Assembly (NCBI RefSeq): GCF_012933505.1
Contig: NZ_JABBNB010000011.1
Coordinates: 62,001-126,000 of the forward strand
Length of the DNA: 64,000 bases
Source: Gordonia asplenii
GTDB lineage: Bacteria; Actinomycetota; Actinomycetes; Mycobacteriales; Mycobacteriaceae
Direction: 5' to 3'
Of the stretch, positions 53,217-63,560 are shown piece after piece. The notes beneath the pieces are model-generated. The model was not told the origin of the DNA. It was given only the letters and a program-made list of their open reading frames with translations, and did no database searches. Both the position numbers and the translations under genes were made by a program. Each line of letters opens with the position of its first letter. Position 1 is the first letter of the stretch.

Positions 53217-53880
53217 TCACGCTCCCCCGACCTGATCACCATCCGACTTCGCCTCACCGCATCTCGATACACCAGACTCGTCGCAAGCTCCTCATCTGGC
53301 ACTCGATGAGCGAGCGGGGCCGCACAACGACGCCGAGTGCCGAAGCCACTCAAACCCTCCGCTCCCCGAGTGCCGAAGCGAGGCACGAGCTTCGGTGTAT
53401 CGAGGGGGCCGCACGACAACACACCCAAGGAACACCCCGACAAACGTTGGAAACGCTAGACTTTCACACTCCCCCGACCTGATCACCATCCGACTTCGCC
53501 TCACCACATCTCGATACACCAGACTCGTCGCAAGCTCCTCGTCTGGCACTCGATGAGCGAGGGGGGACGCACCGCAAGCTCCTCATCTGGCACTCTATGA
53601 GCGAGGGGGGCCCCACAACGACGCCGAGTGCCGAAGCCACTCAAACCCTCCGCTCCCCGAGTGCCGAAGCGAGGCACGAGCTTCGGTGTATCGAGGGGCC
53701 CCGCGACAACACACCCACAACGCACACCCCGACAAACGTTGGGAGCGTGAGGCTTTCACGATCGCCGACCTGATCACCATCCGACTTCATCTCGCCGCAT
53801 CTCGATACACCAGACTCGTCGCAAGCTCCTCGTCTGGCACTCGACGAGCGAGGCTCCCGACGCTCCCCACTCCACGAGCA
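53217..53880. repeat. Tandem ~240-300-bp degenerate repeats, about two and a half copies
   Basis: Each copy begins CGACCTGATCACCATCCGAC, has TCTCGATACACCAGACTCGT and TCTGGCACTCGATGAGCGAG, and copies 1 and 2 include CTCCCCGAGTGCCGAAGCGA plus GGCACGAGCTTCGGTGTATC. Copies start near 53229, 53469 and 53768; the last is truncated. The middle segment is the same family as the 43-bp array at 33.7 kb. The 680-bp gap 53213-53892 holds no gene. Confidence 0.9.
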
Positions 53881-53892
53881 CGAAGCCACGCC

Positions 53893-56508
53893 CTAGGTCG
53901 CGATCGGCAGCTCCCGGCGCTCGGGCGCCCGGCCGTAGGTGGTGGTGCGCTCACGCGCCGGACGTCCGATTCCGTCGGCCATCGCGCGCAACTCGGCGAT
54001 GGTCTTCTCGGAGCCGTGCATCGAGCCGGCCATGCGGGAGATGGTCTCCTCCATCAGCGTGCCGCCGAGGTCATTAGCGCCGCCGTTGAGCATCACCTGG
54101 GTGCCCTCGACACCGAGCTTGACCCAGCTGGTCTGGATGTTGTGAATCCGACCGTGCAGCATCACCCTTGCCAGCGCGTGTGCGGCGCGGTTGTCGCGGT
54201 GGGTCGGGCCCGGCCTCGACGCCCCGGCCAGGTACAGCGGCGACGACTGATGCACGAACGGCAGCAGCACGAATTCAGTGAATCCGCCTGTGCGGTCCTG
54301 AATTCCACGCAACGTGTTGAGATGACCGACCCAGTGTTTGGGGGTGTCGACGTGGCCGTACATCATCGTCGAACTCGACGGCAGACCCACCTCGTGCGCG
54401 GTCGTCACCACTTCGATCCACATCGCGGTCGGGAGTTTGCCCTTGGTGAGCACCCAGCGGACCTCGTCGTCGAGGATCTCCGCCGCGGTACCCGGAATGG
54501 AACCCAGGCCGGCTTCCTTCAGTGCGACGAGCCAATCGCGGATCGACTCGCCGCCACGCGATGCGCCGTTGACGATCTCCATCGGCGAGAACGCATGCAC
54601 ATGCATCGACGGCACCCGCGCCTTCACCGCGCGTACCAGGTCGGCGTAGCCGGTGACCGGTAGTTCGGGGTCGATGCCGCCCTGCATGCAGACCTCGGTG
54701 GCTCCGGCGACGTGGGCTTCCCACGCGCGATCGGCCACCTCCGACGTCGAGAGCGTGAACGCGTCGGCGTCGCCCTTACGCTGCGCGAATGCGCAGAACC
54801 GGCAGCCGGTATAGCAGATGTTGGTGAAGTTGATATTGCGGTTGACGACATAGGTCACCTCGTCCCCGACGACGTCGCGGCGCAGTGAATCGGCAAGGGC
54901 CACAAAGGCTTCCAAGCCGTCCCCCTCGGCTGTCGCCAGCGCGAGGTAGTCGTCGTCGGACAGACCCGCGGGATCGGCTTCGGCCCGGCGCAGGGCGGCC
55001 ACGACATCGGCGTCGACGCGGGCGGGTGCCGAATGCGCGGCGATCTCCAGCACCTGCTCGCGCACGGTCTCCCAGTCACCGAAGGCGCTTGCGAGGTCGC
55101 TGCGCGTCTCGGTGTTGCGTCCTTGCGTGTCGATCTCGGTGTTCAGGTCGATGCGACCCGCCGATTGCCAGTCCTCGTCCGGCTCCTGCCACGGCAGGCC
55201 TACCGGCGTGACGTCGGCGGCCAGGCCGGTGCCGGGATCGGCCAGCGCGCGCACATGGCTGCTGACCCGCGGATCGATCCACGGCGAACCGGCGAGAACG
55301 TACTGCGGCTGCGCTGTCAGGCGCTCGGTGAGGACGTAGCCGCCCTCGGCGGTGATCTCTTGCAGCGCATCGAGATTCGGCCACGGGCGTTCTGGGTTGA
55401 CATGGTCGGGGGTCAACGGCGAGACGCCGCCCCAATCGTCGATTCCGGCGTCGACGAGCATCCGGCACTCGTCGGCCGACACCAGATTCGGCGGCGCCTG
55501 GATCCGCATCGACGGTCCGAGCAACAATCGCGCGACAGCGATCGCGGCCCGATATTCATCGAGTCCGGCGTCGGGCGTCGCGCGCATCGCGGTGTCGGGT
55601 TTGGCCCGGAAGTTCTGCACGATGACTTCCTGGATGTGCCCGAACGCTTTGTGCGTCTTGCGGATCTCCATCAGCGAATCGGCGCGCTCGTAGCGAGTCT
55701 CACCGATGCCGACGAGAATGCCGGTGGTGAACGGCACCGACAGTCGCCCGGCGTCGACGAGTACGCGCTTGCGCACCTCGGGATCTTTGTCGGGGCTGCC
55801 GTAGTGGGCCTGCCCCTTCTCGGTGAACAACCGCGACGACGTGGTCTCCAGCATCATGCCCATAGACGGCGCAACCGGCTTGAGGCGGGAGATCTCCTCC
55901 CAACTCATCACGCCGGGATTGAGGTGTGGCAGCAGCCCGGTCTCCTCGAGGACTCGGATCGCGGCTGCGCGCACATATTGCAGCGTCGAATCGTAGCCAC
56001 GTTCGTCGAGCCATTGAGCCGCCTCGGGCCACCGGTCCTCCGGCCGGTCTCCGAGAGTGAACAATGCCTCTTTACAACCCAATTCGGCGCCGCGGCGGGC
56101 GACGTCGAGGACCTCGTCGATCTCCATGAAGGCGCCCTTGCCCTCGCGGGCCAGCTTGCCGGGCACCGTGACGAAGGTGCAGTAGTGGCAGCGATCGCGG
56201 CACAGATGTGTCAGCGGGATGAACACTTTTCGCGAATAGGTGATCTGTCGATCACGTCCCGCGGCGACGAGTCCGGCATCGCGGACACGTGCGGCGCTGA
56301 GACACAGATCGTCGAGGTCGTCGCCGCTAGCCGCCAACAGGACTGCCGCCTCATCGACGTTGATCGTCGCGCCGTCACGTGCCCGACGCAGCGCGCGTCG
56401 GATCGCCGCCGGCGTGGGTAACGGCTCGTCCACGGGTTCGGCTGCGCTGGGTTGTACCGATTCGTGCGCCGGCATCGAAGGCTCGGGCAGCGGTGTACTA
56501 CTCACCAT
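53893..56508 (-). CDS. fbiC: FO synthase (7,8-didemethyl-8-hydroxy-5-deazariboflavin synthase), fused
   Basis: An 871-residue protein with two radical-SAM domains: CRDRCHYC in the N-terminal CofG-like half and CYTGCRFC in the C-terminal CofH-like half (each CxxxCxxC). Together they join a ribityl-diaminouracil and tyrosine to make FO, the F420 chromophore. PLTHLCRD and INFTNICY flank the clusters. The start is ATG 56508 or GTG 56505; the latter is 7 nt after a -10 box. It completes the fbiA/fbiB pathway found 20 kb away. Confidence 0.96.
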   Translation of the reverse strand: MVSSTPLPEPSMPAHESVQPSAAEPVDEPLPTPAAIRRALRRARDGATINVDEAAVLLAASGDDLDDLCLSAARVRDAGLVAAGRDRQITYSRKVFIPLTHLCRDRCHYCTFVTVPGKLAREGKGAFMEIDEVLDVARRGAELGCKEALFTLGDRPEDRWPEAAQWLDERGYDSTLQYVRAAAIRVLEETGLLPHLNPGVMSWEEISRLKPVAPSMGMMLETTSSRLFTEKGQAHYGSPDKDPEVRKRVLVDAGRLSVPFTTGILVGIGETRYERADSLMEIRKTHKAFGHIQEVIVQNFRAKPDTAMRATPDAGLDEYRAAIAVARLLLGPSMRIQAPPNLVSADECRMLVDAGIDDWGGVSPLTPDHVNPERPWPNLDALQEITAEGGYVLTERLTAQPQYVLAGSPWIDPRVSSHVRALADPGTGLAADVTPVGLPWQEPDEDWQSAGRIDLNTEIDTQGRNTETRSDLASAFGDWETVREQVLEIAAHSAPARVDADVVAALRRAEADPAGLSDDDYLALATAEGDGLEAFVALADSLRRDVVGDEVTYVVNRNINFTNICYTGCRFCAFAQRKGDADAFTLSTSEVADRAWEAHVAGATEVCMQGGIDPELPVTGYADLVRAVKARVPSMHVHAFSPMEIVNGASRGGESIRDWLVALKEAGLGSIPGTAAEILDDEVRWVLTKGKLPTAMWIEVVTTAHEVGLPSSSTMMYGHVDTPKHWVGHLNTLRGIQDRTGGFTEFVLLPFVHQSSPLYLAGASRPGPTHRDNRAAHALARVMLHGRIHNIQTSWVKLGVEGTQVMLNGGANDLGGTLMEETISRMAGSMHGSEKTIAELRAMADGIGRPARERTTTYGRAPERRELPIAT

Positions 56509-56512
56509 TCCG

Positions 56513-56518
56513 ATAGTA
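56513..56518 (-). promoter_or_regulatory. -10 box TACTAT of fbiC
   Basis: TACTAT lies 4 nt before ATG 56508 and 7 nt before GTG 56505; the spacing favours the GTG for a leaderless mRNA. Confidence 0.5.
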
Positions 56519-56582
56519 ACCACGCCCACCCCGGCCAAAATTCCGGTACCGGCGTCCGAAATCGAGGTGCGGTGTGTCGGCC

Positions 56583-56987
56583 CTACCGCGCCAGTGCCCC
56601 GCGCCACCCCAGCACCGCGGGCCCCGCCACGCCTGCCAGCAACAGCGCGATAGCGCGCCAGTCCGTCACCAGCACCACATCTCCGCCGGGACCGGTGAAC
56701 CCGGCCGCCAGCAAGACGACCATCCAGGCGAGCAGCGGACCCCAGCGCCATGACGACTCGGTGAACCTCGACGCCAACAACACGAGCGCGGTGTTGCCCA
56801 CCAGCGCGATCGCGATGCCGATCGGCGCGACGGCGTCACCGATGCGCACGTAGGTCAGAAATACCGACAGCAGGCCGACGATGAAGCCGTCGACGATCAG
56901 CAACGCGACTAACGCGGCGTCGAGCGTTCTAGCGAACTTCTCCTCCGAAAACCCTTGCGTCACTGGGTGAATCCACCGTGCGGTCAT
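56583..56987 (-). CDS. Small integral membrane protein next to mshB
   Basis: A 134-residue protein with four hydrophobic segments ([66 protein letters not shown]). It has the position of mycobacterial Rv1171, between mshB and fbiC. The ATG overlaps the mshB stop by one base (TGATG), so it is co-translated. The function is unknown. Confidence 0.8.
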   Translation of the reverse strand: MTARWIHPVTQGFSEEKFARTLDAALVALLIVDGFIVGLLSVFLTYVRIGDAVAPIGIAIALVGNTALVLLASRFTESSWRWGPLLAWMVVLLAAGFTGPGGDVVLVTDWRAIALLLAGVAGPAVLGWRGALAR

Positions 56988-57862
56988 CACGACAGTCCGG
57001 CGAAGAGGTCGGTTTCGCGATCGGTGGACTCCGCGGCGTCGACGCCGAACCATCCGGTGCGGATGAAATGCTCGACTCGTCCGATCGGCTGCAAGATGTT
57101 GTTGGACAAGGCATATTCGGTGCCCGACGGCGCTACGGTCACCTGCGTGGCATGCGCCGCCAACGCCGCGACTTTGCGGTCGTAGACCGCGCTCACGTCG
57201 ACCTCGGCGGTGATCGCGTCGTCCGGGTAGCTCGGCAATTCGCCCTCGTGGGGCATCCGCCAACCGTCCGGGACACGGTCGACGGCCGCCGACAGTCCCC
57301 CGGCCAGCGCCGACTCCTCGGTCACTGACTCGTATACTTTCAGTTGTGCGCCAAGCATTTTCGCGGCGATGGGCAGCGCTGCCGCCGACGCCGAGTGCAC
57401 CGTCTGATGGTCCGGATGACCGTACGTGCCCGCCGGGTCATAGGTCACCACGACCTGCGGCGCGAAATCCACGAGTTCGGCCACCAGCGTCGCGACGACG
57501 TCGTCGAAGTTCGCGCCCGCCAACGCCCGCGGATGCGACGCCGACGGTGACCCGGCCATCCCCGAGTCACGCCAACGCCCGGCGCCACCGAGGAATCGCG
57601 GCGCCACCGCTTGCTGTCCGGCTGGAGTCAGCGCCGCCAGCGCGGCGGTCAGCTCACCGATGCGAAAGCCGCCGAGCTGATCCGCGCCACCGTCGGCGAC
57701 CAGCTGCGCCCACTGCTCACCGATCACCTCACCCTCCTCACCGAGAGTGAAAGTCAGCACACGCACGTCAACGCCATCAGCGAGGTACCGGGCGATGGTG
57801 CCGCCGGTCATCAACGTCTCGTCGTCGGGGTGCGCATGAAGAAGGAGAAGACGTTTGCGCAT
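56987..57862 (-). CDS. mshB: Mycothiol synthesis deacetylase MshB
   Basis: A 291-residue (from ATG) zinc deacetylase of N-acetyl-glucosaminyl-inositol, the second step of mycothiol synthesis. It has the LmbE-fold zinc motif HAHPDDE (residues 9-15), TLGEEGE and DPAGTYGHPDHQTVH with the third zinc His. A GTG at 57922, overlapping the lpqW stop as GTGA, is in frame and would add twenty residues made of a 10-codon peptide written twice (see the repeat entry). The start is thus ambiguous. Confidence 0.95.
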   Translation of the reverse strand: MRKRLLLLHAHPDDETLMTGGTIARYLADGVDVRVLTFTLGEEGEVIGEQWAQLVADGGADQLGGFRIGELTAALAALTPAGQQAVAPRFLGGAGRWRDSGMAGSPSASHPRALAGANFDDVVATLVAELVDFAPQVVVTYDPAGTYGHPDHQTVHSASAAALPIAAKMLGAQLKVYESVTEESALAGGLSAAVDRVPDGWRMPHEGELPSYPDDAITAEVDVSAVYDRKVAALAAHATQVTVAPSGTEYALSNNILQPIGRVEHFIRTGWFGVDAAESTDRETDLFAGLS

Positions 57863-57922
57863 ATTTCCCGTCGCTTCGCTCGCCCCGGTCACATTTCCCG
57901 TCGCTTCGCTCGCCCCGGTCAC
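57863..57922 (-). repeat. In-frame 30-bp direct repeat at the lpqW/mshB junction
   Basis: On the minus strand GTGACCGGGGCGAGCGAAGC followed by GACGGGAAAT occurs twice, head to tail. The first copy includes the lpqW stop codon. Each copy is exactly 10 codons (VTGASEATGN) in the mshB frame. Confidence 0.92.
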
Positions 57923-59886
57923 TTGCTCAATCCCCATCGCACCGAATCGCCGAAAATACCTACCTGTACCGGCCCGGTCAGCGGCACACCGAACACCGCG
58001 GGCGTGACACCGGTCAACATCGCGTCCTGATAGAACGGCAGATACACGGCCTTCTGCGCCAGCAGCGTCTCGGCCTGCGCCAGCAGCGGCGTCGGATCGT
58101 CCGAGCTCAGCGCCCGGCGAGCCAGATCGATCAGCGTGGCGTCGCACAATCCCGAGACGTTCGACGCGAAGTTCGCGGTGCTGCTGCTGTCCTCGTTCAC
58201 CTGACCCGGCGCGACGCTGGTCGGCGTCGGCGGCGTCGACAACGACGGCGCCGTACGGGCCTTCGGCTGATCGCAGTCCACCTGCGACGCCAACGACGTC
58301 GCGGGCGGGACACCGAGACCGGTCCAGCCGACGACCACCTCGACACGCGAATTGGTAAGCGCCACACCGTAAAGCTCGCTGTTGGACAGCGGGACCACCT
58401 TGGCGCGCACACCGGCGCGACGCAACTGGTCGACGATGCTCGCCGCCGCCGACGTCGAGCGCGGATCACTGGCTACCGCACCCACCCGCACGACCAGCGG
58501 CTTACCGTCCAACACCCACGGCGCGACACCGGTCGGCACATCGGGCACGGTGGAGAGATCCTCGTCGGACGGCGTCGTCGTGTCCGACGTCGTGTCCGAC
58601 GTCGTGGGCGACGCGGTACTCGGCGTCGACGTCTCCGAGGTGGTCGGTGCCGAGGTCGACGTCGGCGAGGACGTCGGTGACGGCGCACCCGACGTCGGAT
58701 CGGGTGACACCGGAGCCTGCGCCGCGGGTTCGCCGCGGACGTACCCCGCCGCGGTCATCAGCTGGGCGACCGCGGCCGCCGTCGGCCGGCTGCGCGACGT
58801 CGGGGCGTAGTTGGGGTCCGACGGCGCGTAGACGGTGTTGGAGTACTGGGTGACGATGTCGTCGCCGGCGCTGGCCAGCGTCACCAACCCGCCGTCGATC
58901 ATGCCGAGCAGCGCGGTGCGCAAGGCTTCTGAACGCATCGCGGGTGAGCGAGTGTTCACATTGAGTGTCAGCGCACGTGACGTCAGATCGCGCTGAGAGG
59001 TCAAGCCGGGCACGGTCTCCAGTTGCGAGGTGGTCGCCGGGCCGGTGCTCAGCGCGGTGATCGCCGAGTCGCCCGAGCGCACCGACTCCACCATCTGCGG
59101 CGCGGTCCCGGCGCGACGCAGGACGATCTGGTCGAGCTTGGGCGGCGTCACCCAGTAGCGATCGTTGCGGGCGAGGCGAACCTCGTCGCGAGACTGGTCG
59201 ATGCCGACGATCGCGAACGGCCCACCCGACACCGGCTTACCCGTGTCCATTCCGGTTTGGAAACCGGCGGGGGCACCCTTGAGGACGTGGCTGGGCAACA
59301 ACGATCGGAACAACTCCCGCCACGCGGGGTAGGCCTGCGCGAAGCTGACCGCGACCGTCTTGCCGCCGCCGCTGGTCTGCACGTCGTCGATCAGCCGATA
59401 ACCCGCGGGCGCAACGGCATTGGGCTGCCGGGACATCTGCTGCCACAGGTAGGCGAAGTCGTCGCCGGTGATCGGCAGACCGTCGGACCACTGCGCGTCA
59501 TTGTGAATCCGGTAGGTGACGGTGAACGGCTTGTTGCTGGTCACCTCGGCCGAGGTGAGCAGGGCCGCCGACCGCGTCCAGACAACGGTGCCGTCGGGTC
59601 CCAGGCTGGGATCGAACGCACTGGGCAGGGTCATCGCGCCGATCGCGGTGGTGATCGGCGATTGGTCGGCTCCTATGTGCGGGTTGAAACCCGCCCCGAT
59701 CGAATTCGTCGCGATGTACACCGTCTTCTCGGTCGGGTACTCGGCCTGCGGAGGCGTGGCCGCGGTCGGCTGTACCGCGGCAGGCGGCGACGCCATGCAC
59801 GCGCTGGTCACCACCGCGCAGACCGCGACGACGAGCGCGGCGAGCCCCCGCTTGGGGGCACGGCGCGCATGCGGAGCTGACGTCAC
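57919..59886 (-). CDS. lpqW: LpqW-like lipoprotein with oligopeptide-binding fold
   Basis: A 655-residue secreted lipoprotein. It has a signal peptide with positive start (HARRAPKRG), a hydrophobic core and a lipobox VTSAC with Cys30. The rest is an SBP_bac_5-type solute-binding fold (WSDGLPITGDDFAYLWQQM is characteristic), interrupted near residues 410-470 by a Ser/Thr/Pro-rich linker. In mycobacteria LpqW at this position influences PIM/lipoarabinomannan synthesis; I assign it on synteny (typA, mshB) and fold. GTG start with AGGTGGGGG upstream. Confidence 0.82.
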   Translation of the reverse strand: MTSAPHARRAPKRGLAALVVAVCAVVTSACMASPPAAVQPTAATPPQAEYPTEKTVYIATNSIGAGFNPHIGADQSPITTAIGAMTLPSAFDPSLGPDGTVVWTRSAALLTSAEVTSNKPFTVTYRIHNDAQWSDGLPITGDDFAYLWQQMSRQPNAVAPAGYRLIDDVQTSGGGKTVAVSFAQAYPAWRELFRSLLPSHVLKGAPAGFQTGMDTGKPVSGGPFAIVGIDQSRDEVRLARNDRYWVTPPKLDQIVLRRAGTAPQMVESVRSGDSAITALSTGPATTSQLETVPGLTSQRDLTSRALTLNVNTRSPAMRSEALRTALLGMIDGGLVTLASAGDDIVTQYSNTVYAPSDPNYAPTSRSRPTAAAVAQLMTAAGYVRGEPAAQAPVSPDPTSGAPSPTSSPTSTSAPTTSETSTPSTASPTTSDTTSDTTTPSDEDLSTVPDVPTGVAPWVLDGKPLVVRVGAVASDPRSTSAAASIVDQLRRAGVRAKVVPLSNSELYGVALTNSRVEVVVGWTGLGVPPATSLASQVDCDQPKARTAPSLSTPPTPTSVAPGQVNEDSSSTANFASNVSGLCDATLIDLARRALSSDDPTPLLAQAETLLAQKAVYLPFYQDAMLTGVTPAVFGVPLTGPVQVGIFGDSVRWGLSK

Positions 59887-59905
59887 CGTGTCGCCCCCAC
59901 CTGGA

Positions 59906-61819
59906 TTAACCTGCGTTCTGGTCGCGGGACTTGGCCCGGGACCGCTCGCGTGCTCGAGTCGATGCATCGAGATGCACCTTACGCACTCGCACGATCGACG
60001 GGGTGACCTCGACGCATTCGTCGGCCGCGCAGAACTCCATCGCACCTTCGAGGTCGAGGGTCATCGGCTTGGCCAAGGTCTCCATGACGTCGGCCGACGA
60101 CTGACGCATGTTGGTCAGCTTCTTCTCGCGGGTGACGTTGATGTCGAGATCTTCCTGGCGCGGGTTGATGCCCACCACGTGACCCTCGTAGGAGTCGTCG
60201 CCCGGATTGACGAAGAAGGTTCCGCGGTCGGCGAGCTGGATCATCGCGAAGGGGGTCACGCTGCCCTGGCGGTCGCTGACCAGCGATCCGGTGTGGCGCG
60301 CGCGGATCTCACCGGCCCACGGCCCGTAGCCGTCGAAGACGGCGTTGGCGATACCGGTGCCGCGAGTCTCGGTGAGGAAGTCGGTGCGGAAACCGATCAA
60401 GCCGCGCGACGGCACCACGAATTCCATCCGGACCCAACCATGTCCGTGATTGTTCATCTGGTCCATCCGGCCCTTGCGGGCGGCGAGCAGCTGAGTGACG
60501 GCGCCGAGGTGCTCTTCGGGAACGTCGATGGTCAGGTGCTCGAACGGCTCGTGAGTCTTGCCGTCGACCTGGCGGGTCACCACCTGCGGCTTGCCGACGG
60601 TCAGTTCGAAGCCTTCGCGGCGCATCTGCTCGACGAGGATCGCGAGCGCCAGTTCACCGCGGCCCTGCACCTCCCAGGCGTCGGGGCGGCCGATGTCGAG
60701 GACGCGCAACGACACGTTGCCGACGAGTTCGGAGTCCAGACGTGACTTGACCATGCGCGCGGTCAGTTTGCTGCCCTTCTCGCGGCCGGCCAACGGCGAC
60801 GAGTTGGTGCCGATGGTGACCGAGATGGCGGGCTCGTCGACGGTGATGCGCGGCAGCGGCCGCGGGTTCTCCAGGTCGGCGAGGGTGTCGCCGATCATGA
60901 TCTCCGGCATGCCTGCGACGGCGACGATGTCGCCCGCCACAGCGGACTCGGCGGGCTGACGGTCGACGCCGACGGTGGCGAGGAGTTCGGTGATCTTGGC
61001 GCGCTCGACGACCGGCTCGCCGTTGACCTCGCGACACCACGCCACCTGCTGCCCCTTGCGCAAGGTGCCGTTGTGGATGCGGACCAGCGCCAGGCGGCCG
61101 AGGAAGGCCGAGGCGTCGAGGTTGGTCACGTGAGCTTGCAGCGGCGCGTCCTGATCACCCTTGGGGGCGGGAACGTACTCGAGCAGGACGTCGAAGAACG
61201 GATCGAGGTTCTCGCCCTCGGGCACTTCGCCATTCGCGGGTGCAACGGTGCTGGCGACGCCCGCGCGGCCGGATGCGTAGAGAACCGGCAGGTCGAGCGC
61301 GAGTTCGGCGGCCGCGGCGGCCTCCGCGTCGTCGAGGTCGGAGGCGAGGTCGAGAAGCAGGTCCTGACTCTCGGTGACAACCTCTTCGATGCGGGCGTCG
61401 GGGCGGTCGGTCTTGTTCACGACGAGGATGACCGGCAGCGACGCCGACAGTGCCTTGCGCATGACGAAGCGCGTCTGCGGCAGCGGTCCCTCGGAGGCGT
61501 CGACGAGGAGCACCACGCCGTCGACCATCGACAGGCCACGCTCAACCTCGCCGCCGAAGTCGGCGTGACCGGGGGTGTCGATGACGTTGATGACGACTTC
61601 GGTACCGTCGGGTTGGGTTCGATGCACCGCGGTGTTCTTGGCGAGAATGGTGATGCCCTTCTCGCGTTCGAGGTCACCGGAGTCCATGACTCGGTCGACC
61701 AGCTCTGCGCGCTCAGCGAACGCACCGGACTGGCGCAGCATGGCGTCGACCAAGGTGGTCTTGCCGTGGTCGACGTGCGCGACGATCGCGACGTTGCGGA
61801 AGTTAGGAGCGGCGCTCAC
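59906..61819 (-). CDS. typA: Translational GTPase TypA/BipA
   Basis: A 637-residue ribosome-binding GTPase. G1 [10 protein letters not shown] (about residues 14-23), G3 [15 protein letters not shown]4 NKTDRPDAR and the BipA-specific C-terminal region with [18 protein letters not shown] are all present. It acts in stress response and ribosome assembly. A basic tail follows the core ([13 protein letters not shown]). GTG start with a GAGAG site, divergent from the small Cys-rich gene. The 19 bp between its stop and lpqW imply one operon: typA-lpqW-mshB. Confidence 0.96.
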   Translation of the reverse strand: MSAAPNFRNVAIVAHVDHGKTTLVDAMLRQSGAFAERAELVDRVMDSGDLEREKGITILAKNTAVHRTQPDGTEVVINVIDTPGHADFGGEVERGLSMVDGVVLLVDASEGPLPQTRFVMRKALSASLPVILVVNKTDRPDARIEEVVTESQDLLLDLASDLDDAEAAAAAELALDLPVLYASGRAGVASTVAPANGEVPEGENLDPFFDVLLEYVPAPKGDQDAPLQAHVTNLDASAFLGRLALVRIHNGTLRKGQQVAWCREVNGEPVVERAKITELLATVGVDRQPAESAVAGDIVAVAGMPEIMIGDTLADLENPRPLPRITVDEPAISVTIGTNSSPLAGREKGSKLTARMVKSRLDSELVGNVSLRVLDIGRPDAWEVQGRGELALAILVEQMRREGFELTVGKPQVVTRQVDGKTHEPFEHLTIDVPEEHLGAVTQLLAARKGRMDQMNNHGHGWVRMEFVVPSRGLIGFRTDFLTETRGTGIANAVFDGYGPWAGEIRARHTGSLVSDRQGSVTPFAMIQLADRGTFFVNPGDDSYEGHVVGINPRQEDLDINVTREKKLTNMRQSSADVMETLAKPMTLDLEGAMEFCAADECVEVTPSIVRVRKVHLDASTRARERSRAKSRDQNAG

Positions 61820-61903
61820 TGGCTCTCTTTCGTATGGCGGTCAACCCTCACAGAGTATCTGCAACCCGACTGAGACGCGGATCACACGTCTGTTAGGGCG
61901 TGC

Positions 61904-61909
61904 TAAGTT
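61904..61909 (+). promoter_or_regulatory. -10 box TAAGTT of the small Cys-rich gene (leaderless)
   Basis: TAAGTT lies 6 nt before the ATG at 61916. Confidence 0.5.
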
Positions 61910-61915
61910 CAGTTG

Positions 61916-62092
61916 ATGAGCAAGATCTCGCCCGCGAAGTTCCGCAGCATCAAGCCGAAGAAAAAGTGCTGCCGGTCGCGGAAGCGCTGCAGCAAGTGCC
62001 CGGTGGTGCTGCACCGGCTGAGCAAACAGCACGCCGAGAAGATGTCACCCAAGGAATTCGCGAAGGCGTACAAGAAGGCGCGCGCGGCATAA
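61916..62092 (+). CDS. 58-residue Lys/Arg- and Cys-rich protein
   Basis: A very small basic protein, MSKISPAKFRSIKPKKKCCR onward, with Cys18, Cys19, Cys25 and Cys28 in a CC-x5-C-x2-C pattern followed by His33, then a basic Ala/Lys-rich tail ending KKARAA. The pattern suggests a zinc knuckle or nucleic-acid binding; I do not recognise a named family. A consensus leaderless promoter supports it as real. It is divergent from typA. Confidence 0.7.
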   Translation: MSKISPAKFRSIKPKKKCCRSRKRCSKCPVVLHRLSKQHAEKMSPKEFAKAYKKARAA

Positions 62093-62135
62093 GGGCCACC
62101 GAGGGAGTCGCAGACACATCGCGCAGGCAGACCCA

Positions 62136-62633
62136 ATGAGAATCACGTCGAACGGACCCACATCGTGCAATCGGATCGGTGGCCGCCGGAGACTCGCGGC
62201 GCGTACCGCCATGGCACTCGCCGCCGCCGCAACAGCCTGCGCGACCGGGGGTCCGGCGCAGGCAGCTCCGGTGGCCGTCCAACAGACCCCGGCGTTCGCC
62301 TTCGCCGACGCCGGCTTACAGCTGTTCAAGACGTATCAGCCGACGGTTCGCATCGACACCGCCGGGCCCGGCGCGGTGTGGTTCAGCGCACCGGCCAATC
62401 CCACGGTCTGCTTCACTCGCGCGGGTGAGTCGTGGGTGACATTGCGTTACACCAACGTGACGACGGGCCGCGCGGGCGTCACGTCCGTCCGAGCATGTTC
62501 CACAACGATTGCAGGCCCGCGGCGGGTCAAGATCGCGCCCGGGCCCGGACTGGTGATCGGTACCTTCGATGCCGTCGGAACCGGCATCCTCGCACCGACC
62601 GCGCCTGGGACTGCAGTCTTTCGGGTCGGGTAG
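62136..62633 (+). CDS. Putative secreted protein, function unknown
   Basis: A 165-residue protein with a clear signal peptide: basic start RRRLAARTA, hydrophobic stretch MALAAAATACAT, and an AQA cleavage site before APVAVQQ (about residue 43). The mature part is ~120 residues, beta-rich in appearance, with two Cys (CFTRAG; RACSTT) that could form a disulfide. The family was not recognised. It begins 43 bp after the small Cys-rich gene. Confidence 0.65.
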   Translation: MRITSNGPTSCNRIGGRRRLAARTAMALAAAATACATGGPAQAAPVAVQQTPAFAFADAGLQLFKTYQPTVRIDTAGPGAVWFSAPANPTVCFTRAGESWVTLRYTNVTTGRAGVTSVRACSTTIAGPRRVKIAPGPGLVIGTFDAVGTGILAPTAPGTAVFRVG

Positions 62634-62700
62634 CGGAGAAATGGGAACTAGTTGGCGCGTCGCGCCTAATGATATTGATATCTTGCGCGCACTCTGGCTC

Positions 62701-62853
62701 GCCGCAACCTGCTGGTTGAGCGAGGCGAAGCCGAGTCGAAACCACTGTGACGCTGCGGGTTTCCTCATTACCCGGCCGGCGGGTTTCGACTCGCTCCGCT
62801 CGCTCATCCGGCAGAGGAACGCAACGTCATACAACTTTTTAAGTGCGACACCC
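62701..62853 (+). repeat. 150-bp dispersed repeat, copy A
   Basis: From GCCGCAACCTGCTGGTTGAG to GTGCGACACCC. It contains GAGTCGAAACC and its complement GGTTTCGACTC (11-bp arms), so it is REP-like. Copy B at 63511-63660 has the same orientation with scattered differences. Confidence 0.88.
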
Positions 62854-62931
62854 TACTAGTGACATGTCGTCTTTAATATATTCGGTATTTGTGGTGGGCT
62901 GATTCTGGTTGATAATCGATCAGAGGAGTTG

Positions 62932-63560
62932 ATGGAGTTGCCGCGTCCCAAGCAGTTCACGGTGTCGTTGACCGAGGCCGATCGTGTCGAGTTGACCGGG
63001 GTGGTTCGGTCGGGGACTCATCCGGCGCGGATGATCACCCGGGCGCGGATTCTGCTGGCGTTGGATGAGACTCAGGGCCCGTCACCTGATCGGCGGGTGG
63101 TCGCCGAGCGGGTCGGGGTGTCGGAGGCGACGGTGTATTTGGTGGCCAAGCGGTTCGATGCGGCCGGCGGAAACGTCGAGGACGTAATCACCCGCAAGAA
63201 GCGCCTCACCCCGCCGAACGAGCCGAAGATCACCGGCGATGTGCAGGCCCGGCTGATCGCGTTGGCATGCACCGAGCCCCCGCAGGGGCATTCGCGGTGG
63301 ACGCTGCGGTTGTTGGAGAAACACGTCGCGCTGACCGAGGGGATGCCGACGATGGATCACTCGACGATCGGGCGGGTCTTACAAAGGGGGCTCTCAGACC
63401 GCACCTGAAGGCGTGCTGGACCATCCCGCCCACGGCGAATGCGGCGTTCATCGCTGCCATGGAAGACATTCTGGCCGTGTACGCCCGCCCGTATGATCGC
63501 GCCCCGCGTCGCCGCATCCTGCTGGTTGAGCGAGGCGAAGCCGAGTCGAAACCACTGTGA
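62932..63560 (+). pseudogene. IS630-family transposase remnant (N-terminal half, frameshifted and truncated)
   Basis: The frame from MELPRPKQFTVSLTEADRVE carries an IS630-type HTH (VVAERVGVSEATVYLVAKRF) and the segment MPTMDHSTIGRVL. A frame change of -1 at about 63385 (ACAAAGGGGGCT) continues ALRPHLKACWTIPPTANAAF and VYARPYDRAPR. The match ends near 63510, where a copy of the 150-bp repeat begins. The DDE catalytic half is missing, so this is an inactive remnant. Confidence 0.82.
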
